Part shown: positions 4,923 to 8,738 of the stretch, in pieces
How the letters are laid out: every line of letters starts with the position of its first letter
How positions within the stretch are numbered: the stretch's first letter is position 1
NCBI GenBank assembly: GCA_031277075.1
Contig: JAISLV010000099.1
Coordinates: forward strand, 1 to 8,738
Length of the DNA: 8,738 bases
Direction of reading: 5' to 3'
Source of the DNA: Endomicrobium sp.
Lineage (GTDB): Bacteria; Elusimicrobiota; Endomicrobiia; Endomicrobiales; Endomicrobiaceae
Notes under the pieces: model-generated
The model's database searches: none
What the model was told of the DNA's origin: nothing
The model's input: the letters and a program-made list of their open reading frames with translations, nothing else
Position numbers and translations under genes: made by a program

Positions 4923-7900
4923 CTATTCAACTATTATTTCGGCTCTCCTATTTGACATTCTTCCAGCTTCAGTTTCATTGTTTCCTACGGGCAAAATAGC
5001 GGCAAGCCCTCTGTAAGAAATTTTTTCGGCGGGCAAACCGCTGTTAATAAGTTCGTCATATACTTCTTTGGCTCTTATTCTTGACAATAACTTAGGACCT
5101 TTTTCCGAAGAATCGGCGTGCGCCTCTACGGTTATTTTATTATATCCTGTTTTTGTTATTTCCTTTGCCAAATTCTGTATTTCTTTTTTCCAATATCCGC
5201 TCATTGCGCCGCTGCCCGACATAAATTTAATCGTCATAGATTTTACTACGGGCTTAAACATTCTGGCTTCGGCTTCGTTTTTCCACTCTTCAAGTTCTCT
5301 GTCGCTTACTTCTCCCGGCTCATATGAGCGGCGTTTTCTCTCAAACTCTTCTTTCTTTGCGGCTTCTTCTCTTTCTCTAATTTCTTGAGCGGCTTTTCTA
5401 GCCGCTTCCCTTTTCTTGTTTTCTTCTATTTTTAATTTTCGGGCTTCTTCAGACTTGCGTCTTTCCTCGTCTAATTTAGCTTTTTGTTCGGCTGCTATTT
5501 TCGCCTGTTCTTTAGCTCTTTGAGCCGCAAGCTCCGCCTCTCTTTGAGCGTCGACCTCTCTGGCTTTGCGTTCCGCCTCAATGATTTGAAGTCTTTCGCT
5601 TTCGTTTTTAGCTCTTATCGCCTCTTCAATAGCCAGACGCTTTGTCTCTTCAAGCCTTAGCTGTTCTTCTAAAGCGCGCAGTCTTTTTTCTTGTTCCATA
5701 ACTGCGGCTTCTTCGGCTTCAATTCTTGCAAGCTCGTCGGCTTGTCTCCTTTCTTCGGCGATTCTCGCCTTTTCCGCCGCTTCCATGCGCGCTTTTTCCG
5801 CTTTTGCAAGTCTATCTTCTTCGTATTGTTCTAAGACGCGTTTCTTTTGTTCGGCTCTTTGCTGCGCTAAAGCTCTTTTGTGTTCTTCTTCGCGTCTTAC
5901 TTTTTCTTCAAGCTCGCGAAGCTGCCGCTCTCTTTTGGCTTTCGCTTCTTCTTCCGCGGCTTTCTGCTTTCTCTTTTTTTCTTCAAGAATTTTTTCTTTT
6001 TCTCTTTCTTGCTGACGCTGTTTTTCAAATTTTAATATTCTGTTTTCTTCCTCTTTCATAGCGGCAAATTCTTCTTCTATTTTTTTACGTCTTTCTTTTT
6101 CTTCTCTTATTCTATTTTGCTCTTCCTCTTTTCTTTGCTTTTCTTCCTGTTTTTCTATTTCTTCTTCAAGAGCGCGCAGTCTCTTTTCTTCTTTGATTCT
6201 TGCCGCTTCTTCTTCTTTAAGTCTCCGCTCTTCTTGCAGTTGGAGTTCTCTCCTCTCTTTTTCTAACGCCGCTTTACGCTCTCTTTCAGCTTTGGCTATT
6301 TTTGCTTCCTGCGCTCTCTGTTCGGCAAGTTCCTCGTCTGCTTTTCTCTTGCGTTCTTTTTCCTCTAGCTCTTTGCGTTTCCGTTCTTCTTGTAATTTTG
6401 CTCTTTCTTCGGCTTTCAGTTTTGCTTCTTCTTGAGCGCGAAGTTTTTCTTCTTCCCTTCTGGCTTTATCTATAGCGGCTAGACGTTCTCTTTCCTCTCT
6501 GTCTCTCTTTTCTTTTTCTGCTCTTTGAGCGGCAAGTTCCTCGTCTCTCTTCTTTTTAGCTTCAAGCTCTTTGCGCTTTTGTTCTTCTCTTCTCTCCTGC
6601 TCTATGCGTTTTTCTTCACGTTTCATCGCGGCTTCCGCTTCAAGCTTGCTTAGCTTTTTGGCTTGCTCTAAAGCGGCTTTACGCTCGCTTTCTTGGCGGG
6701 CAATTCTTTCTTGCTCGGCTTTTTTAGCGGCAAGTTCCTCGTCTATCTTTCTTTGCGCCTCTAAGGCTTCAAGCTCTTTGCGTCTTTCTTCTTCGCGTCT
6801 TTCCCTTTCTATGCGCTGTTGTTCTAATTTTTCCTCGCGTTCGCGGCGCTTGCGTTCTTCTATAATGCGCGCCTCTTCTTCTTTTTTCAATCTCTCAATC
6901 TCTCTTTCTTTTTCTCTTTGAGCGGCAATTTCTTCTTCGGCTTTCCTGCGTTTTTCTTTTTCTTGCGCTTCAATTTTTGCCTGTTCTTCTAAAATTCTTC
7001 TGCGCTCCTGCTCTTTTAACATATTTTCTTTAAGTTCGCGCTGTCTTTGTTCTTCTTTTAATTTCGCTTCTTGCTCGGCAAGCAGTCTTGCCGCTTCGCG
7101 AGCCTGCTTTCTTTCTTCTTCTCTCTTTTCTCTTTCTATAGCTCTTTTACGCTCTTGTTCCGACCTTATCATCCGTTCATACTCGGCTTTCTGAGCGGCG
7201 TATTCCTCTTCTATTCTTCTTTGCATTTCTCTTTCTTCTAAAAGTTGACGGCGCTTTTCCAGCCTTACCGTTTCCTCTTCAAGTTCGCGGCGTTTGCGTT
7301 CCTCTGCAAGTTTAGCGTCTTGTTCGGCTTTAATTCTAGCTTCTTCTTCTCTTTTGGATTTTTCCATAGCTTCAAGACGTTCTCTTTCAGACTTTTCTTC
7401 GCTCGCTATTTGTTTTGCGCGTTCCATTTCGGCGCGTTTGCGTCTCTCAGCTTCCGCCTTTTCTTTTAGACGCGCTTCAAATTCTTTTTGTCCTCTTTTT
7501 TCACGCTCAAATTGAGGTTCAATTTCAAGCAGCTTCTTATTTTCTTCTTCTTTCAAACGTCTTTCTTCTTCCGCCTGTTTGCGCTCTTCTTCAAGTTTGG
7601 CTTTCTCAATTAACTTTTGCTGCAAGAAAGACGAAGACGACGCGCGGCGCGACTGTTCTTGGGCGCGGTATTGCTCCAAAGCCGATTTGAGGGATTGCTG
7701 GAAACTTTCTTCTTTTGCAAGCTCTTCGCTTGCAGTTTTTAAATCGGCGTTATTTTGTTTTGTCGGATTTTTTTGCGCTTTAGCGCGAACTTTTTCATAA
7801 TGTTTTTTTATTTTATTTAAGCGGTCGTTTCCAACGGCTACTTGGATAATCATATCCTCTTCTTCTTCAGACGCTTTTGCCCGCTGTCTTTTTTCATTGG

Positions 7901-8498
7901 CTTCGTATATCGCTATTTCATTATCTATCACAGCAGCTTTTATCTGATAAATCTTTTCTTGACGCTTAGCGTTGGCTTTTATTATCCTTCTTTCTTCCGC
8001 AAGTTCTTTTTCTTTAATTTTAGCCAAATTTTTATTGCGTTTGGCATTGGCTTTTATTATCCGCTCTTCTTCTTTCTCTTCGGCTTTAAGCTGTTTTTGC
8101 TGTTCTTTAGCAAGCTGCAATTTTCTTTTAAGTATTTCTTTTTTGCGTTCCTGCCTTCTTCTGTTTGCTTCTATTATTTTTTTCTCTTCTTCGGCAATCG
8201 CCATTTTTATGCGTTTTTGTTTTTCTTTATTTTCTTTAAGAATCTTCGCGTCGCGGGCGGCTTCTTCTTTAGCGAGTTTGGCTTTAAATTTATTAAGATA
8301 GCTTGTTCCTTTGGCGGCGGCTTGCTCAAGCTGTTCTTTTCTGCTTATTATGTCTGCGGCTTCTTCGTCTATACTAGCGTTTGAATTAGGAGGCGAAGAC
8401 TTAGCATATGCAATATTTAAGAAGGAAACGTCAACCGAGCATATACAAAAAAACACTAATGTTTGAAGCGCGATTATTCTTTTGATTGTTTTTTTCAT
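4923..8498 (-). CDS. Secreted giant charged-helix protein with C-terminal OmpA-like peptidoglycan-binding domain
   Basis: The product has 1191 residues. Residues 1-32 look like a Sec signal peptide: basic MKKTIKR, a hydrophobic core, and a predicted cut after AYA before Lys33. The two Cys at 18 and 20 are not in a lipobox, so it is probably not a lipoprotein. Residues 33-80 form a short linker. 80-230 carry repeats with IIxAN motifs, and 231-336 contain the only helix breaks (G223, P245, P328, G336 and a Ser run at 287-290). Residues 337-1060 are Glu/Lys/Arg/Ala/Gln-rich with no Gly, Pro, Trp or Cys, fitting a coiled coil or single alpha-helix. After SYEPGE comes an OmpA_C domain (about 1086-1191), with EAHADSSE for the TD-type Asp, LLSRIRAKEV for the Arg and NRRAEI at the end. 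This domain normally binds diaminopimelate in peptidoglycan. The protein likely links or spaces the envelope. TolA has a similar long periplasmic helix but a different anchor. No strong Shine-Dalgarno precedes the start. The gene may head the cofactor gene run; the link in function is unclear. Confidence 0.85.
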   Translation of the reverse strand: MKKTIKRIIALQTLVFFCICSVDVSFLNIAYAKSSPPNSNASIDEEAADIISRKEQLEQAAAKGTSYLNKFKAKLAKEEAARDAKILKENKEKQKRIKMAIAEEEKKIIEANRRRQERKKEILKRKLQLAKEQQKQLKAEEKEEERIIKANAKRNKNLAKIKEKELAEERRIIKANAKRQEKIYQIKAAVIDNEIAIYEANEKRQRAKASEEEEDMIIQVAVGNDRLNKIKKHYEKVRAKAQKNPTKQNNADLKTASEELAKEESFQQSLKSALEQYRAQEQSRRASSSSFLQQKLIEKAKLEEERKQAEEERRLKEEENKKLLEIEPQFEREKRGQKEFEARLKEKAEAERRKRAEMERAKQIASEEKSERERLEAMEKSKREEEARIKAEQDAKLAEERKRRELEEETVRLEKRRQLLEEREMQRRIEEEYAAQKAEYERMIRSEQERKRAIEREKREEERKQAREAARLLAEQEAKLKEEQRQRELKENMLKEQERRRILEEQAKIEAQEKEKRRKAEEEIAAQREKEREIERLKKEEEARIIEERKRREREEKLEQQRIERERREEERRKELEALEAQRKIDEELAAKKAEQERIARQESERKAALEQAKKLSKLEAEAAMKREEKRIEQERREEQKRKELEAKKKRDEELAAQRAEKEKRDREERERLAAIDKARREEEKLRAQEEAKLKAEERAKLQEERKRKELEEKERKRKADEELAEQRAQEAKIAKAERERKAALEKERRELQLQEERRLKEEEAARIKEEKRLRALEEEIEKQEEKQRKEEEQNRIREEKERRKKIEEEFAAMKEEENRILKFEKQRQQEREKEKILEEKKRKQKAAEEEAKAKRERQLRELEEKVRREEEHKRALAQQRAEQKKRVLEQYEEDRLAKAEKARMEAAEKARIAEERRQADELARIEAEEAAVMEQEKRLRALEEQLRLEETKRLAIEEAIRAKNESERLQIIEAERKAREVDAQREAELAAQRAKEQAKIAAEQKAKLDEERRKSEEARKLKIEENKKREAARKAAQEIREREEAAKKEEFERKRRSYEPGEVSDRELEEWKNEAEARMFKPVVKSMTIKFMSGSGAMSGYWKKEIQNLAKEITKTGYNKITVEAHADSSEKGPKLLSRIRAKEVYDELINSGLPAEKISYRGLAAILPVGNNETEAGRMSNRRAEIIVE
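4926..5243 (-). other. OmpA-like C-terminal domain of the giant protein
   Basis: These are residues 1086-1191. The order of elements fits the fold: strand KSMTIKF, helix YWKKEIQNLAKEI, strand KITVEAHADS, helix LLSRIRAKEVYDELINSG, then ISYRGLAAILPV, a loop with NNETEAGR, and final strand NRRAEIIVE. The Asp in HADS and the Arg in SRIRA correspond to the pair that holds meso-diaminopimelate in OmpA and Pal. The usual GHTD is AHAD here, so the Gly is lost but the Asp is kept. Confidence 0.85.
5319..7490 (-). repeat. Gly/Pro-free charged helix region with modular internal repeats
   Basis: This encodes residues 337-1060, 724 codons with no Gly or Pro. A landmark of the form EE(L/I/Y/F)AAQ(R/K)AE returns near residues 434, 525, 590, 656, 725 and 812. 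The intervals are 91, 65, 66, 69 and 87, roughly three or four times 22 residues, which suggests a 22-residue (two hendecads) building unit. At DNA level CGGCAAGTTCCTCGTCT is identical at 6323-6339, 6530-6546 and 6728-6744, spaced 207 and 198 bases. The coding strand is strongly purine-rich throughout. Confidence 0.7.
7809..8237 (-). repeat. Six-copy IIxAN repeat in the giant protein's N-terminal part
   Basis: Residues 88-230 carry a motif of the form (E/R/K)xIIxANxxR whose Asn falls at 90 (ILKEN), 112 (IIEAN), 151 (IIKAN), 176 (IIKAN), 201 (IYEAN) and 224 (degenerate, VAVGN). The spacings are 22, 39, 25, 25 and 23. Copies three and four are nearly identical in DNA: TTGGCTTTTATTATCC at 7972-7987 and again at 8047-8062, 75 bases apart. 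This repeat type is distinct from the charged helix that follows. Confidence 0.7.
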
Positions 8499-8501
8499 TT
8501 A

Positions 8502-8517
8502 AAAGAAAAATTTCTTT
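8502..8517. repeat. Perfect 7-bp AT-rich inverted repeat just before the giant gene's start
   Basis: AAAGAAA (8502-8508), two bases, TTTCTTT (8511-8517), only three bases from the start codon at 8496-8498. It occupies the place of a Shine-Dalgarno sequence, and none better than AAGAAA is visible. The stem is weak (A/T with one G/C pair), so a regulatory role is uncertain; chance is possible in such AT-rich sequence. Confidence 0.35.
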
Positions 8518-8578
8518 CATTGCAGTTAATCTAAAATGAAATTATTTCAGGATTTGTCTCGTTTGAAAATAAGCATTT

Positions 8579-8737
8579 TTAATTCTTAAAAGGTATATAA
8601 TCTTCCAGCCCTGGTTCAAATTCGATTTAAATGATGTCAATCTTCCAAAGACTTTCCCATACTGCTGCGAAATCTCCAATTTTTCCTTCTATTTCTTTTC
8701 CAAAGATCTTCATTCTATTTATGCCAACTCTTATTTC
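8579..8737 (-). pseudogene. Partial open frame with an in-frame stop, running in from the right edge
   Basis: Read on the minus strand from the window edge, one frame gives EIRVGINRMKIFGKEIEGKI and continues through GDFAAVWESLWKIDII to a TAA at 8627-8629. The same frame then continues as IEFEPGLEDYIPFKN to a second TAA at 8579-8581. The residues on both sides look protein-like, so this may be the 3' end of a gene with one nonsense mutation. It could also be a short gene that ends at the first stop. The family is not recognised and most of any such gene is outside the window. The 80 bases between it and the giant gene's start contain no convincing promoter boxes. Confidence 0.35.
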
Positions 8738-8738
8738 A

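Noticed and set aside
5726..8384. Several long plus-strand open frames opposite the giant gene
   Set aside because: They are antisense shadows of the Glu/Lys/Arg-rich coding sequence. Their translations are Ser/Phe/Leu-rich low-complexity, and the minus-strand reading has a signal peptide and a recognisable OmpA domain.
8537..8549. Palindrome TGAAAT-T-ATTTCA upstream of the giant gene as an operator
   Set aside because: It has only six pairs, all but one A/T, in AT-rich DNA, with no flanking promoter boxes and no regulator gene nearby; chance is a sufficient explanation.

Overview
The window holds six complete genes, all on the minus strand. In transcription order (right to left) they are: a 1191-residue secreted, helix-rich protein with a C-terminal OmpA-like domain; folK; panB; a gene-free stretch of stacked repeats; panC; a small two-helix membrane protein with a HAMP-like linker; and nadB. 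No rRNA, tRNA, CRISPR array or transposase gene is visible. A broken open frame lies upstream of the giant gene at the right edge. A repeat-like element with inverted ends lies at the left edge.

The organism is a Gram-negative (diderm) bacterium of moderate-to-low GC. A Sec signal peptide joined to a peptidoglycan-binding OmpA_C domain implies a periplasm. The bacterial-type NadB, PanB, PanC and FolK, together with intergenic DNA packed with short inverted and tandem repeats, remind me of Elusimicrobiota (Endomicrobia-like) or some spirochaetes. This is an impression of style, not an identification.

Layout: 1-125 is a repeat-like element whose ends are complementary. 126-202 is unassigned. 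203-1774 is nadB. 1780-2316 is the HAMP-linker protein, 5 bases upstream of nadB. 2355-3206 is panC. 3207-3557 is 351 bases without a gene, containing an inverted-repeat module, three 12-base tandem units, a perfect 7-bp hairpin, four 23/24-base self-complementary tandem units and a further module next to the panB stop. 3558-4358 is panB, 4355-4858 is folK (4-base ATGA overlap), and 4923-8498 is the giant gene. 8499-8738 has no intact gene but carries a disabled open frame.

The genes share a cofactor theme. FolK makes the pterin diphosphate for folate, and PanB uses methylene-tetrahydrofolate to make ketopantoate. PanC joins pantoate to beta-alanine to give pantothenate (CoA precursor), and NadB starts de novo NAD synthesis from aspartate. 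panD, panE and nadA/nadC are not in the window. The most unusual object is the giant protein. It has a signal peptide, six copies of an Ile-Ile-x-Ala/Glu-Asn motif, then 724 residues (337-1060) without one Gly or Pro and very rich in Glu/Lys/Arg/Ala, and finally a peptidoglycan-binding domain. If fully helical this would be a rod of roughly 100 nm or more in the periplasm. I did not find a recognisable new defence or mobile system.
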